This document shows, piece by piece, positions 50,430-60,320 of a stretch of 64,000 nucleotides of DNA (within the stretch, counting starts at the first letter, position 1; the number at the start of each line of letters is the position of its first letter). The position numbers and the translations under genes were made by a program. The stretch lies in the NCBI RefSeq assembly GCF_000745315.1, contig NZ_JQNQ01000001.1:3286001-3350000 (forward strand). The letters are read 5' to 3'. The notes under the pieces are model-generated. The model saw nothing but the letters and a program-made list of their open reading frames with translations. It was not told the origin of the DNA and did no database searches. This DNA is from Salegentibacter sp. Hel_I_6. GTDB lineage: Bacteria; Bacteroidota; Bacteroidia; Flavobacteriales; Flavobacteriaceae.

Positions 50430-51501
50430 TTTGATAATGTTTTGGATCGGTCATTTTAGCTGGAATGCTTATCGTAAATTCTGCACCACCTTCTATTTTG
50501 TTTTTCAATTCAATTTTACCATTATGGGCCTGTGCAAATCCCTGAGCAATAGAAAGACCAAGACCTGTTCCCCCAGCAATTGATTTTGGTAATCGATAAA
50601 ATTTCTCAAAAACCTGTTCCATATATTCATCTGGAAATCCTTTGCCATTGTCTGAAACTTTAATAACACAAGCATTATCTGTTGCAAACGCATCAATTTC
50701 AATCGTAGAGCCCCTGGGTGTATATTGAATTGCATTATGAATAATATTATGTAATATCTGTTCAATTAATGTGGCGTCAAATAAAAAGAGTGGGAGGTCT
50801 TTTGAATCGTATATTATTTTATGTTCATTTTCACCTACTTTGTTATTTTCAATGACGTTATAAATTAATTCATTTATATCATACCAATTGGGTTGTATGT
50901 GAATAGATCCACTCTCTAAACGACTCATGTTAAGTAGATTTTTCACTTGTCTGTTTAGTCTGTTGCCGGCAATTTCAATTTCGTTATAAAGATCTACAGT
51001 ATTATCTTCAGAAAGTTTTGCAGAATTTTCCTTTAGGGTGTCAACGGATCCTATAATAGCTGCAATCGGTGTTTTTAATTCATGCGAAAGGGAATTGAAC
51101 AAAGTATTATACAATTGAATAGTTTTTTCTTTTTCCTTTCTCTTTCTGGCCTGGGCTTCAGCTTTTCTTATTTTAGTTGTAAATACTGCATTCATAACAG
51201 CGATTACAAAGTACATTAAAAATAGCAGCGCGTCCTCTGGTGTATTTATTTTAAAAGTTAATTGTGGCTGAATAAATAAAAAATTCCAAATTAAAGCACT
51301 TAAAACAGCCACGATTACAACCGGCAGAATTTTAAAGAACATGGCTAGAATAGAAACCATTAAGAGTAGAATTAATGCAACTACGTGGTACCCAATAAAA
51401 TCAATAAAGAGGTAACAAATAGATGAAATAAAAAGAACAGAGCCTATACTAATAAGAAATTGAAGGCTTCGGTTTTCATTTATATGTCTAAAAGATTCCA
51501 A
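50422..51501 (-). CDS. KdpD-like histidine kinase lacking the N-terminal KdpD/Usp domains
   Basis: 359 aa. Four TM segments of the DUF4118 type (about 15-110), then HisKA with NSLSHELKTPIAAIIGSVDTL and HATPase_c (NIIHNAIQYT, DNGKGFP, GGTGLGLSIAQGF). Full KdpD is about 890 aa with a 370-aa cytosolic sensor plus a Usp domain; both are absent. Cognate partner of the adjacent regulator. Such short forms are common in Bacteroidota. Confidence 0.88.
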   Translation of the reverse strand: MESFRHINENRSLQFLISIGSVLFISSICYLFIDFIGYHVVALILLLMVSILAMFFKILPVVIVAVLSALIWNFLFIQPQLTFKINTPEDALLFLMYFVIAVMNAVFTTKIRKAEAQARKRKEKEKTIQLYNTLFNSLSHELKTPIAAIIGSVDTLKENSAKLSEDNTVDLYNEIEIAGNRLNRQVKNLLNMSRLESGSIHIQPNWYDINELIYNVIENNKVGENEHKIIYDSKDLPLFLFDATLIEQILHNIIHNAIQYTPRGSTIEIDAFATDNACVIKVSDNGKGFPDEYMEQVFEKFYRLPKSIAGGTGLGLSIAQGFAQAHNGKIELKNKIEGGAEFTISIPAKMTDPKHYQNE

Positions 51502-51932
51502 ATATTCAGTATTTATTTTTCAAATATACAATGACTATATCAGTAAATATCTCAGATCAATTATTTTTGATCTTTGCTGATATAGTGGACCAAACTACTT
51601 TCAAAGATGTTATTGCAGTCACTTTAAAACTGTACAATCAATTTTTATTTTTTCCCAGTTCAGCTTTTAAAAAGTCATTATATAAAATGTGCCCCATATC
51701 TACCATAACTTTCGCCGGATCCTATGCTGTTTTTATAGTGTACGGGAAGTTAAACGTAAAGTAAAAACAGTATAGGGGCGTTATTTGATTTAATTATTGG
51801 GTTCAGAAACAAGTATGTAATAGTTTATAATATGACTTTTCAAAAAAAGGTAAACCTTTACTATTCCACGCATAATATCCGATACTGAAATTCTTTTGGT
51901 TCAAGTTTTAGGTTCTTCTCTACATTAATATA
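51502..51932. other. intergenic stretch with an attC-like half site
   Basis: At 51679-51755 TATATAAAATGTGC and GCTGTTTTTATA ... ACGGGAAGTTAAAC resemble the A-type sites (GCACTGTTTTTATACGGGACGTTAGC), and GTTAAAC is a perfect GTTRRRY; the left core is not found. Also an imperfect inverted repeat ACTATATCAG ... CTGATATAGT at 51534-51588. No convincing gene. Confidence 0.35.
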
Positions 51933-52289
51933 TCATTTATAAAAATCGGGATGGGTATCGTCTTCTTCATAATCCCTTTTTCGATTTTCGTAATTATTTT
52001 TAGGATCTGCTGCCTCCATAAGTGACATCAAAATAGCCAAAGTGGGGTTTACTTTATTCTTCTCCATATCCCTGGTTATTGCGATTACTGCATTGATTCT
52101 TTTCTTAATTATATTTTCAATTCTCCTGCCTGTGGGTCCAAAATTTTCTTTTGGAGAAATTTCGTTATAGAAGAAAAAATCCAACATTCCGGCCAAAGCT
52201 TCTGAATGTGTTTTGTAATGTGTTCGAGAAAATTGCTGAAAGCGTTCCGCCGTTTTCTTTTCGATGGTGATGTTCTTAACCTCCTTCAT
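51933..52289 (-). CDS. BfmA/BtgA-like mobilization protein (element remnant)
   Basis: 118 aa. ITIEKKTAERFQQFSRTHYKTHSEALAGMLDFFFYNEISP matches the N-terminal part of the BfmA/BtgA proteins; GRRIENIIKKRINAVIAITRDMEKNKVNPTLAILMSL follows. No relaxase gene is next to it, so this is what is left of a mobilizable element, or an orphan. Confidence 0.72.
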   Translation of the reverse strand: MKEVKNITIEKKTAERFQQFSRTHYKTHSEALAGMLDFFFYNEISPKENFGPTGRRIENIIKKRINAVIAITRDMEKNKVNPTLAILMSLMEAADPKNNYENRKRDYEEDDTHPDFYK

Positions 52290-52423
52290 AATTCAGTCAT
52301 TTTTTAGAGTTTACTGGTTTTTTGAACCATTTTACAGGACTTACAAGCCCAAAACCAGTAAATTCATAATTTTATAATATTTCTGTTATTTTTAAATTAT
52401 TGATAATCAATATTTTAAAATAG

Positions 52424-52474
52424 AAAAGGTAGCTATAACCTCGCTTTGCGGGTTATCCTCTTGCTCTACCTTTT
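52424..52474. other. nested palindrome, candidate oriT
   Basis: AAAAGGTAG ... CTACCTTTT (9 bp) with an inner ATAACC ... GGTTAT, then TCCCGCAGGGA just after. It is 135 nt upstream of the BfmA-like start, the same distance as at 33180 in the other element. The rest of 52290-52699 holds no gene. Confidence 0.45.
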
Positions 52475-52699
52475 CGTCCCGCAGGGACAAAAACTTCGAC
52501 TATTAAATTCAATTTAATCGCCTTTTTAATAATGAAGATATGAATCCCATTTTTTAAGATTGAGAAAGAAAATCTTTGATCTTAATCATAGCGATATGGA
52601 TGAATTATTAAGAATTATTCAAAAGGAAAATCGATTAGCAAAAATTAAATTTCTGCTAGAAACTTATTAATATTAAATAATTCATAAGGGGAATTTTAG

Positions 52700-53722
52700 C
52701 AAAGTGAGCGATCATTTGAACTTTTAGTAAAGGAAATGAAAGCCGGAAATGGGATTATAGATCTCGAAGATCTAAAAAATTACAAATCTACCTGGAGAGA
52801 ACCTATTACTGGAAATTATCGAAACTACAAGGTCTATAGTATGGCACCTTCCAGTAGCGGCGGAATAGCCTTAGTTCAACTTCTAAAATTGTCCGAACAC
52901 TTTCCAATAGCCAAATTTGGATCCAAATCTGTTAAAACGATACACGTTATGGCTGAAATGGAAAGACGTGTGTATGCAGACAGAGCCGAACATCTTGGGG
53001 ATTCAGATTTTTGGGATGTTCCGGTAGACGAACTTTTAGATGATAGTTATATAGAAGGCAGAGTAGCGGAAATTGATTTATCAAAAGCAACCAACAGTGA
53101 GGAAATAATAGCAATGGAATTGGCTGATATTGCAGAAAGTGAAGAAACCACGCATTATTCAATTATTGATGCAGAAGGAAATGCTGTATCATTAACCACA
53201 ACGATTAATTCAGCCTATGGTTCTAAAGTTTTTGTAGAAGGTGCCGGCTTTTTAATGAACAATGAAATGGATGATTTTAGCAGCAAACCTGGAGTTCCAA
53301 ACAAATACGGGCTGCTGGGAGGTGCTGCAAATTCTATTCAGCCGGGCAAGAGAATGTTAAGTGCGATGACTCCAACAATTCTTGATAAAGACGGAAAACT
53401 ATTTATGGTGGTAGGAACCCCTGGGGGGTCTACGATAATCACCTCTGTTTATCAAACTATATTAAATGTCATAGACCACCAAATGACCATGACCGAGGCG
53501 GTTTCACAAAAAAGATTTCATCATCAATGGAAGCCAGATCAAATTTATATGGAAAAAAATGCCATAGATGAAGCAGCGATAGAGGAATTGACCAGGATGG
53601 GCCATAAAGTAAAAACTCGTGGCTCCATAGGAAAGGTTGATGCTATTTTGGTAAGCCCTAATGGCACCTATGAAGGCGCCGCAGACCCGAGAGGAGATGA
53701 TTGGGCTATTGGTGTTGATTAA
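52700..53722 (+). pseudogene. ggt: gamma-glutamyltransferase, 5'-truncated
   Basis: In-frame sequence starts after a TAG at 52697 (QSERSFELLVKEMKAGNG...) and ends at 53722. It carries the end of the large subunit and a full small subunit with the processing/catalytic site TTHYSIIDAEGNAVS and GGSTIITSVYQ. The normal protein is about 560-580 aa; roughly the first 230 residues and the signal peptide are missing, and the break lies in the mobile-element remnant. An internal ATG at 52736 gives 328 aa, which should not be active alone. Confidence 0.82.
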
Positions 53723-53970
53723 ATTCACTTGTATAATTGGTAACCTCCAGGGAATAGCAAGAAAAGGTTAGATTAAAACTAGGTGAAATTCTTTCTTCTG
53801 GAATTATAGGTCCTGATATATATTGAAGAAGCCCCTCTGGAAAAATGACAGGTAAAAGAATTCTTTTATCGCATTTGCTAAAATGGGAATGCTAGCGATG
53901 GCCAGGGGTGCCTTCAATTTAGTTTTCATGTGGTTTAGCCTGTAGTGGTAATCCCTTGCGATTTGAGCCC

Positions 53971-55131
53971 TTATTCTCTAATAATTATTTCATAGGGAGC
54001 ATAATCCAGGGGAATATCTAAAATAATTTCACCATCAAAATTAAGATAGACCACGCCTCCTTTGTTAGTATCTCTTACGTCCTCGTATCCTGCTACCAGT
54101 ATTTCTGAATCTAAATTAACCTTAACTTTGGTAAGATTGAAAGATAAGGACCGGTCATCTTCCAGTGCTCTTTTGGCATCAGCCAGGTAAAAATTTCCAC
54201 CTTTTGTAATTTCATTCGTAGTCCAATCATAAATTGCTGGAGCAGAAGCCAGGGGAGAAGGTTGTGGATAGGTAAAGTCGAAGACCATTTTATTATCCTT
54301 AAAATCACGTTTCTGAATTCCCAAAGAATGATGTAGATATTGGTTGTTTGTTTGTCCTTCCTTTTCTAAGGATAAATCATCTAAATTATAAGTACTGTAC
54401 TGGCCATTAATAAACATTAGAAAGAGCTGCTCATCATTCATAGTGACCCGGAATTCCGTTTCAGATGTGATTCTTTCTATTTGCTCTCCTGTATCGATAT
54501 TAAATATGCTAAGTGAATGCTGCGATTGATCTGGTTCAGAAGAATATAAATAGAATCGATCTTTATAAATTTGCGTATAATTTCTATGTTGTATATAAAA
54601 ATCTCCAATATAAAACCTGTTACAACTGGAGGTGACGTGATCATAAATATTTAGGTAATTCTTTATTACATTGTTTTCCTCATTAAATACAGTCACCACG
54701 CCTATTTTCTCACTATCAGTTTTTACGAAGCGAACCCCTTCATATTCTGATAAACTGCATATTGGACTGCTATTTTTACTAGTGCCGCTACGCACATCTT
54801 TTTGCCAAAATTCATAATTTCCATTTTCAATATTCACAAATGTGACACTAAAATCATCGGTAAAATTTCTATAAATGTCTAAAGGTAAGTCCAGGCTTTG
54901 GCTAAGATTGATGACTTCTATTTCTTCGTTATTTTCAAGAATGTCTATTTGATAGATAGAGTCCTTAGATTTAGCAATAGCAGTGATATCAAAAGGAACC
55001 GGATTATCCTGGCCAGAAGTTGGTTGATCTACTTCTTCAGCATCATCCTGGGTACTACAGCTAAATAAAAGTATGATTATTAAAATATTGATCAGGTAAA
55101 TAAAACTAGGGGAATTCTTAAAAATGTTCAT
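53971..55131 (-). CDS. hypothetical lipoprotein, beta-propeller-like
   Basis: 386 aa. Signal SPSFIYLINILIIILLFSC with lipobox FSC, then acidic stretch (STQDDAEEVDQ). The body repeats strand-turn units with aspartates (IDILENNEEIEVINL, FNIDTGEQIERITSE, YNLDDLSLEKEG), as in beta-propeller-like proteins (inference). Ends with SEILVAGYEDVRDTNKGGVVYLNFDGE. Surface-exposed by export signal; function unknown. Confidence 0.75.
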   Translation of the reverse strand: MNIFKNSPSFIYLINILIIILLFSCSTQDDAEEVDQPTSGQDNPVPFDITAIAKSKDSIYQIDILENNEEIEVINLSQSLDLPLDIYRNFTDDFSVTFVNIENGNYEFWQKDVRSGTSKNSSPICSLSEYEGVRFVKTDSEKIGVVTVFNEENNVIKNYLNIYDHVTSSCNRFYIGDFYIQHRNYTQIYKDRFYLYSSEPDQSQHSLSIFNIDTGEQIERITSETEFRVTMNDEQLFLMFINGQYSTYNLDDLSLEKEGQTNNQYLHHSLGIQKRDFKDNKMVFDFTYPQPSPLASAPAIYDWTTNEITKGGNFYLADAKRALEDDRSLSFNLTKVKVNLDSEILVAGYEDVRDTNKGGVVYLNFDGEIILDIPLDYAPYEIIIRE

Positions 55132-55383
55132 AAAATAAATTAAGATGTATGAAGATAATAGGATGTTTTGGTAGGGGCAGCAAACTTAATAAATAAAAAG
55201 ATTTATTCGATATTAAGGCTAAAATTAGATTTTATGACTGTTACTATTCTAAAATCTCCAGAAGAAGTTATTTCTGTACGATTCTCTTTTGGGAAAAAGC
55301 TATCAGAATTCAATATTATTAAACTTTGGCTAAAAATATTACGGAATAAAGGCTAATTTTTTGGCTAAGTTTAAATTTATTTC

Positions 55384-55408
55384 GAATTTTTTCAGAATAG
55401 TATATCTT
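55384..55408 (+). promoter_or_regulatory. shared upstream motif, copy 1
   Basis: GAATTTTTTCAG followed by AATAGTATATCTT, 45 nt upstream of the lipoprotein gene at 55453. Almost the same 25 nt lies at 60171-60195, 126 nt upstream of the racemase-like gene. Probably a promoter region used by both units. The rest of 55132-55452 holds no convincing gene. Confidence 0.45.
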
Positions 55409-55452
55409 AATGGGAAGTTTTCTCCTATTTTCGGAGAATTAATAAACTTATA

Positions 55453-56580
55453 GTGAGTAATAAATATTTCATTCCTATTTTAATTCTCATTTTTACTTTT
55501 AGCTCCTGCGGGGGTGAACCTGAATTTGATGATGAACTTTTAGTAGGAACAGTCAAAAAATTAGACAAAAACCAACCTTTTCCTTTTCTTCTAGAAAAAA
55601 CAGAGAAGGGTTTTTATCTCATCGATCACAGGAATCAGGTTATTGACAGTAGTAGCGGAACTCAGCTAAATTATGAGCCTATGGATACTATGAGAATGGA
55701 GAACCATGAATTTATAGTATTTAAATCTATGCCTAATCTTTGGCTCACCGATATTAGAGATAGTGTGAACTACCCTTACCAGCACCCTATGTATGCTGCA
55801 CAGCTTGTTCGAACGGTAAAATCTAAAGTAATCGACTTGCCGGATTTTCTTGAAGATCTTCAGGCCAAGACGTATCAAACGGAAGTTGAATCTGCACATT
55901 TTGCAAGTCCTAACCGGGATCTAAAAGTGCTAAAAGAAATGCGATTCTCTAAGGATAGCCTGGAAACATTCTTTACCTATTTTTACGATGATGAACCGGT
56001 ATATTCCGAGAGAGAAGTTTCGAAATATCAATTATTTAAGAGAAAGGGGAAAGTTTTCTTTACCAAAGATCACAAAACAGACAAAGCCGAAACATTATAC
56101 CAGGTGCTGGAAGCTGATAGTGATTCATTTACCCTTAGAACCTTGCGAAATAATGAGGAAGTTCTTGAAAGATTTAAAGCAACTAATGACCCTCAAAAAC
56201 CTAAAAATCTGCGTGACTTTACAAGATGTATGGAAGGGCAGCCCGGGGAATATTACCATAAAGATTTGACTTACTTAGATGGAAATGAATTTCTTATTCA
56301 GAAAATAGGAGAAAATGCACCTACCGGTACAGGCGATGGATATATCACGATACATTTTACCCTGAACTGTAATGGCCAAATGGGTAATCCTGGGTTGGAA
56401 CAAATGAACCTTGAATATAAGTCAACTTCTTTTGAAGCTCCACTTGTCCAACATTTAATTGATGAAGTAATGAAACTTGAGGCCTGGCCAAAGGTGGAAC
56501 CGGGATGGTTTTATGAAGATATTCATTCGTTTTTAATGTTCAAGATTACAAACGGAAAAATAACAGATCTATGTCCATAA
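55453..56580 (+). CDS. hypothetical lipoprotein with TonB-C-like end
   Basis: 375 aa, GTG start at 55453 giving MSNKYFIPILILIFTFSSC with a lipobox. Middle part: strand-rich domain (ESAHFASPNRDLKVLKEMRFSKDSLETFFTYFYDDE). C-terminal ~90 residues (GDGYITIHFTLNCNGQMGNPGLEQMNLEYKSTSF ... VEPGWFYEDIHSFLMFKITNGKI) look like a TonB C-terminal-type fold. First gene of a likely operon; its end overlaps the TPR gene by 10 nt. Confidence 0.78.
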   Translation: MSNKYFIPILILIFTFSSCGGEPEFDDELLVGTVKKLDKNQPFPFLLEKTEKGFYLIDHRNQVIDSSSGTQLNYEPMDTMRMENHEFIVFKSMPNLWLTDIRDSVNYPYQHPMYAAQLVRTVKSKVIDLPDFLEDLQAKTYQTEVESAHFASPNRDLKVLKEMRFSKDSLETFFTYFYDDEPVYSEREVSKYQLFKRKGKVFFTKDHKTDKAETLYQVLEADSDSFTLRTLRNNEEVLERFKATNDPQKPKNLRDFTRCMEGQPGEYYHKDLTYLDGNEFLIQKIGENAPTGTGDGYITIHFTLNCNGQMGNPGLEQMNLEYKSTSFEAPLVQHLIDEVMKLEAWPKVEPGWFYEDIHSFLMFKITNGKITDLCP

Positions 56581-57434
56581 GAATTATTGTTTTCTTTCTG
56601 TTTATAGGTTTAATGTCAGGCTGTAAATACGAGTCTAAAGTTGAAAGTAAGTTTGGTAATCTTACTGAAAAAGAACAGGATTCTCTTGCAAATTTTTATC
56701 ATGATTTATCTATGGGAATGTATCAACCTTCCGAAATGCACCGACGATTTAAAGATACAGCCATTATGATAAAGCCGGATCACGTAGAATATCGTCAAAG
56801 GCTTTCCTATTCTTATAAAAAAAGAGGCGAGCATATTAAGGCTATGGAAATATTAAACGAGGCGGTTGAAATGGATGTCGCGAGAGGAAAGACCTTCGCT
56901 CTTCAGTACAGAGCCTGGTCTTTACTTTATTTTTATAGAGATTATAAAAACACCATTAAGGATGTTAATCTTATTATGGAAATGGAACCGAAGAATAACT
57001 ATACAACTTGCCATGGAGAACCTTGTGAAGGTATAAAGGGGCAGGCTTTGTACAAATTAGGTCGTTATCAGGAGGCTATAAAAGTATTCGAAAATGTTTT
57101 AAAGACGGAGCAAGAATTAGGCTGGGATCCTGTAGATAATTTTCAGGTCAATTTTTATAGAGCCAGGTGTTATGCTGAACTGCGACAATATGAGAAAGCT
57201 ATAGACATTTATAGAGAACAGCTAGCTGCCAATCCTCGATTTACTGAAGCCCATTTTCAGCTGGGGAAAATATATTTTCTAAAGAGAGAAAAAGAAAAAG
57301 CATTACAAAATTTAAAAACAGCTTCACAACTGCTGGCAGAAGGGAATAAGATGGGCGAACCGTATTACGAAGCTTTCGATGAGGTCTTTTCATATCAAAT
57401 TGAGGAGATGTTAGAACAAACTTCCAGACTTTAA
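56571..57434 (+). CDS. TPR-repeat lipoprotein
   Basis: 287 aa. Lipobox signal MSIRIIVFFLFIGLMSGC. Several tetratricopeptide units: VEYRQRLSYSYKKRGEHIKAMEILNEAVEM, IKGQALYKLGRYQEAIKVFENVLKTEQE, YRARCYAELRQYEKAIDIYREQLAANP, AHFQLGKIYFLKREKEKALQNLKTA. A periplasmic or surface protein-binding scaffold. Translationally coupled to the preceding gene. Confidence 0.88.
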   Translation: MSIRIIVFFLFIGLMSGCKYESKVESKFGNLTEKEQDSLANFYHDLSMGMYQPSEMHRRFKDTAIMIKPDHVEYRQRLSYSYKKRGEHIKAMEILNEAVEMDVARGKTFALQYRAWSLLYFYRDYKNTIKDVNLIMEMEPKNNYTTCHGEPCEGIKGQALYKLGRYQEAIKVFENVLKTEQELGWDPVDNFQVNFYRARCYAELRQYEKAIDIYREQLAANPRFTEAHFQLGKIYFLKREKEKALQNLKTASQLLAEGNKMGEPYYEAFDEVFSYQIEEMLEQTSRL

Positions 57435-57509
57435 TGAATTTAGCTATCCATCTTCATTAGCCATTTAAATAAGACTTGGCTTGGGAACTAAACAATATAA
57501 AAATCAATA

Positions 57510-59804
57510 ATGAAAAATAAATTCGGAATACTTATCATAGGAATGCTACTAATAGGGTGTATAGGAAACGCATCAGATGAAAAAGAGCCTCAGAAAATAC
57601 AAGCACGGCAACAGCAAGAAAATCTAAACTATTTAAAAACTTTTTGTAAAGCTTATGGGTATGTAAAATACTTTCATCCAAGTGATGAAGCCTCCAAAAT
57701 AGATTGGAATAGTTTTGCAGCCTATGGAGCAAGCGAGATTTTAAAATGCAACAGTTCCAATGAGGTAATAGCTACGCTAAATGACCTTTTTAAACCCATT
57801 GCACCTAGTGTTATTTTTTCTGATAAAAAGCAAGACTTTGATATAAGTGCAATTACACCTGATAATACTAATGAGTATAAGCCAGCCTATTGGCAGCACA
57901 AGGGTGTTTCAAAAGGTATGAATCATCAGGGGGGTGTGTATAATAGTGTTAGAGTTAACAGATATACGGAAATTGATGAATCTAGTGGGTTTGGTAACCT
58001 TTTGTTCTCTGTAGATGCAGAAAAATATAAAGGAAAGGAAATAAAATATACCGCCTGGGTAAAGCTTAAGGATGCTTCCACGGGTACAGGGCATTTATGG
58101 TTGAGAGTAGATAAATCTGATAAAACGATGGGTTTTTTTGAGAATATGGATGCGAACCCGATTAAAAGCAATGCGTGGAAAAAATATGAAATTGTTGGTA
58201 AAGTAGATGATTTAGCTTCGGAGATGGTTATGGGGAGTTTTATCAGTGGTAAAGGAACTTTGTTTTTAGATGATGTGCATCTCTATTATAAAGAAAACAA
58301 TGAATGGATAGAAATTCCAATTAAAAACAATGATTTTGAAGCTAAAACGATTGGCAAGAAAAATAAAGAATCAGATTGGAGAGGAAACAGCGAGGGTTAC
58401 ACATATACGATTTCAACTACCGAGCGCAAAGAGGGTAAACAGGCAGCGGTTATTGCCTATGAAGGTAAGGTTAAGCGAGTAAAAGGAAAGGCTCTTTTTG
58501 ATGCCTTTCCAACATTTGGGGAGCTTATTGAAAAAGAAATTGGTAAAGGTATTTTTTGTCAAATACCGTTAAATCTATACACTAATACTGAAAATACCTA
58601 TCCTAAAAGTACATCCTTAGATGCATTACAAAAACGCCTAAGCACTATAAATGATAGCCTCAACGATAGATCTGTTTTCTTAGGAAATATTATAAATACC
58701 TACAATGTATTTCAGCACTTTTACCCTTACTTTAATGAGGTGGATGTAGACTGGGGCAAAGAATTAGCAACCGCTTTGCAAAGGAGTTTCAATGACCAAA
58801 CAGAACTTGATCATCTGGAGACTTTACAAAAATTTACGGCGCCTTTAAAAGATGGACATATCTATGTGCGCGGCACTAAAACTGGTGAATATGTTCCCGC
58901 TATTAACTGGGAATGGATTGAAGAGAAGTTGGTTATCACTAAAATAAAGGATGAAACTTTAGGAATTGAAATAGGAGATATAGTTACTAAGATAAATGGA
59001 CAATCCTCAGAAAATTATTTTGAAGAAATCAATTCTAAAATCTCGGCAGGTACTAAGGGCTGGTTAAACCATAGAGCAAAAAACATAAGCCTTCTTGGTG
59101 AAAAAGACGAAGAACTGATTTTAGAGATAAATTCTAAAAATATAGTTCTGAATCGCGACAGAAAGTATGATTATAGCGAATTGGATATAGCCATACAAAA
59201 GAATGACTATAAGCTTTTGGATGATAACATCTATTATCTTAATCTCGATAAAATTGAAATGGACACTATTACTAAGCTTTTACCAAAACTTCAACAGGCA
59301 GAAGGTATTATTAGTGATTTAAGGGGCTACCCTAACGGCAACCATGCTTTTATATCTCATCTCTTAAAAGAAAAAGACACTTCCACAGCCTGGATGAGAG
59401 TTCCAAAAACAATCTATCCAGATCAGGAAAAAAATAACGGATTTGAGAATTTAGGTTGGGGAATGAAACCAGAAAAACCCTATTTGGGGGATAAAAAAAT
59501 TGTTTTTATTATTGATGGAAGAGCTATCAGTTATGCTGAAAGTTATATGAGCTTTATTGAAGGATATGAATTAGCAACCATAGTGGGACAACCCACTGCA
59601 GGAACAAATGGCAATATCAATCCCTTTACCCTTTTAGGGAATTATACAATTAGTTGGACGGGAATGAAGGTGGTTAAGCACGATGGTTCTCAACTTCATG
59701 CTAAAGGTATAATACCATATATCTATGTAAATAAAACAATAGATGGTGTTAAGTCAGGAAAAGATGAGTTTTTAGAAAAAGCATTGGAGGTTATTCTAAA
59801 TTAA
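57510..59804 (+). CDS. S41-family (tail-specific) protease, lipoprotein
   Basis: 764 aa. Lipobox MKNKFGILIIGMLLIGC. N-terminal ~270 residues: helical and a carbohydrate-binding-like beta domain (TAWVKLKDASTGTGHLWLRVDKSDKT). Then a PDZ-like region (IEIGDIVTKINGQSSENYFEEI) and the S41 catalytic domain: IISDLRGYPNG, IVFIIDGRAISYAESYMSF with the nucleophile Ser, VGQPTAGTNGN. Cleaves proteins in the periplasm or outside. Third gene of the run. Confidence 0.88.
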   Translation: MKNKFGILIIGMLLIGCIGNASDEKEPQKIQARQQQENLNYLKTFCKAYGYVKYFHPSDEASKIDWNSFAAYGASEILKCNSSNEVIATLNDLFKPIAPSVIFSDKKQDFDISAITPDNTNEYKPAYWQHKGVSKGMNHQGGVYNSVRVNRYTEIDESSGFGNLLFSVDAEKYKGKEIKYTAWVKLKDASTGTGHLWLRVDKSDKTMGFFENMDANPIKSNAWKKYEIVGKVDDLASEMVMGSFISGKGTLFLDDVHLYYKENNEWIEIPIKNNDFEAKTIGKKNKESDWRGNSEGYTYTISTTERKEGKQAAVIAYEGKVKRVKGKALFDAFPTFGELIEKEIGKGIFCQIPLNLYTNTENTYPKSTSLDALQKRLSTINDSLNDRSVFLGNIINTYNVFQHFYPYFNEVDVDWGKELATALQRSFNDQTELDHLETLQKFTAPLKDGHIYVRGTKTGEYVPAINWEWIEEKLVITKIKDETLGIEIGDIVTKINGQSSENYFEEINSKISAGTKGWLNHRAKNISLLGEKDEELILEINSKNIVLNRDRKYDYSELDIAIQKNDYKLLDDNIYYLNLDKIEMDTITKLLPKLQQAEGIISDLRGYPNGNHAFISHLLKEKDTSTAWMRVPKTIYPDQEKNNGFENLGWGMKPEKPYLGDKKIVFIIDGRAISYAESYMSFIEGYELATIVGQPTAGTNGNINPFTLLGNYTISWTGMKVVKHDGSQLHAKGIIPYIYVNKTIDGVKSGKDEFLEKALEVILN

Positions 59805-60320
59805 CTGGCAAAGTATAATTCGAGATTGTCACCCGGAATTACGATGGAGGAGAAGCTACGAAAGTAGGCTTTTAAGAGCCATATTTTTTCTCAATTAATT
59901 TTATAAACTGAGTGTTAAGATTACCAATAGTTGATCTCGGCTGATATTATTTCGCTTTACTTTCTTATTACTCATAGTGTTATTTAGATGCTATGGGTGT
60001 GATTTCGGAGATATTTCCTAAGTCTTTTGAGAAAATATATTCATGCGTGTACATATCCAGAAAGTAATAGAAAAGTATCGTATTTTATATGAGTTATATT
60101 AATTAGTTTTTTGCTTAAATTTATAGTGAATACATAATTTTTTATTGAATTTATTTTAAATAATTTAAGTGAATTTTTCAGCAATAGTATATCTTGAATT
60201 ATAGGAATGTAGGCAATAGAGTCGGTTTGCTAAATGATGATATTTTTTAAGCCAAGCTTTAAGCAAACTTTTTCTCTTACCGGGTTTATTATTTTTTGTA
60301 TACACAAAAAACACTTTTAA
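59805..60320. other. intergenic stretch with shared upstream motif
   Basis: 516 nt without a recognisable gene. Contains, at 60171-60195, GAATTTTTCAGC followed by AATAGTATATCTT, nearly the same as the motif at 55384. Just before the racemase-like gene lies TTTTTTGTATACACAAAAAA (60292-60311), an A/T-rich palindrome. Confidence 0.45.

Noticed and set aside
51531..51764. A 77-codon + strand frame between the kinase and the BfmA-like gene.
   Set aside because: Begins in an inverted repeat and has no protein-like pattern.
55168..55356. A 62-codon + strand frame before the lipoprotein operon.
   Set aside because: No family, no start context, low-complexity A/T-rich sequence.
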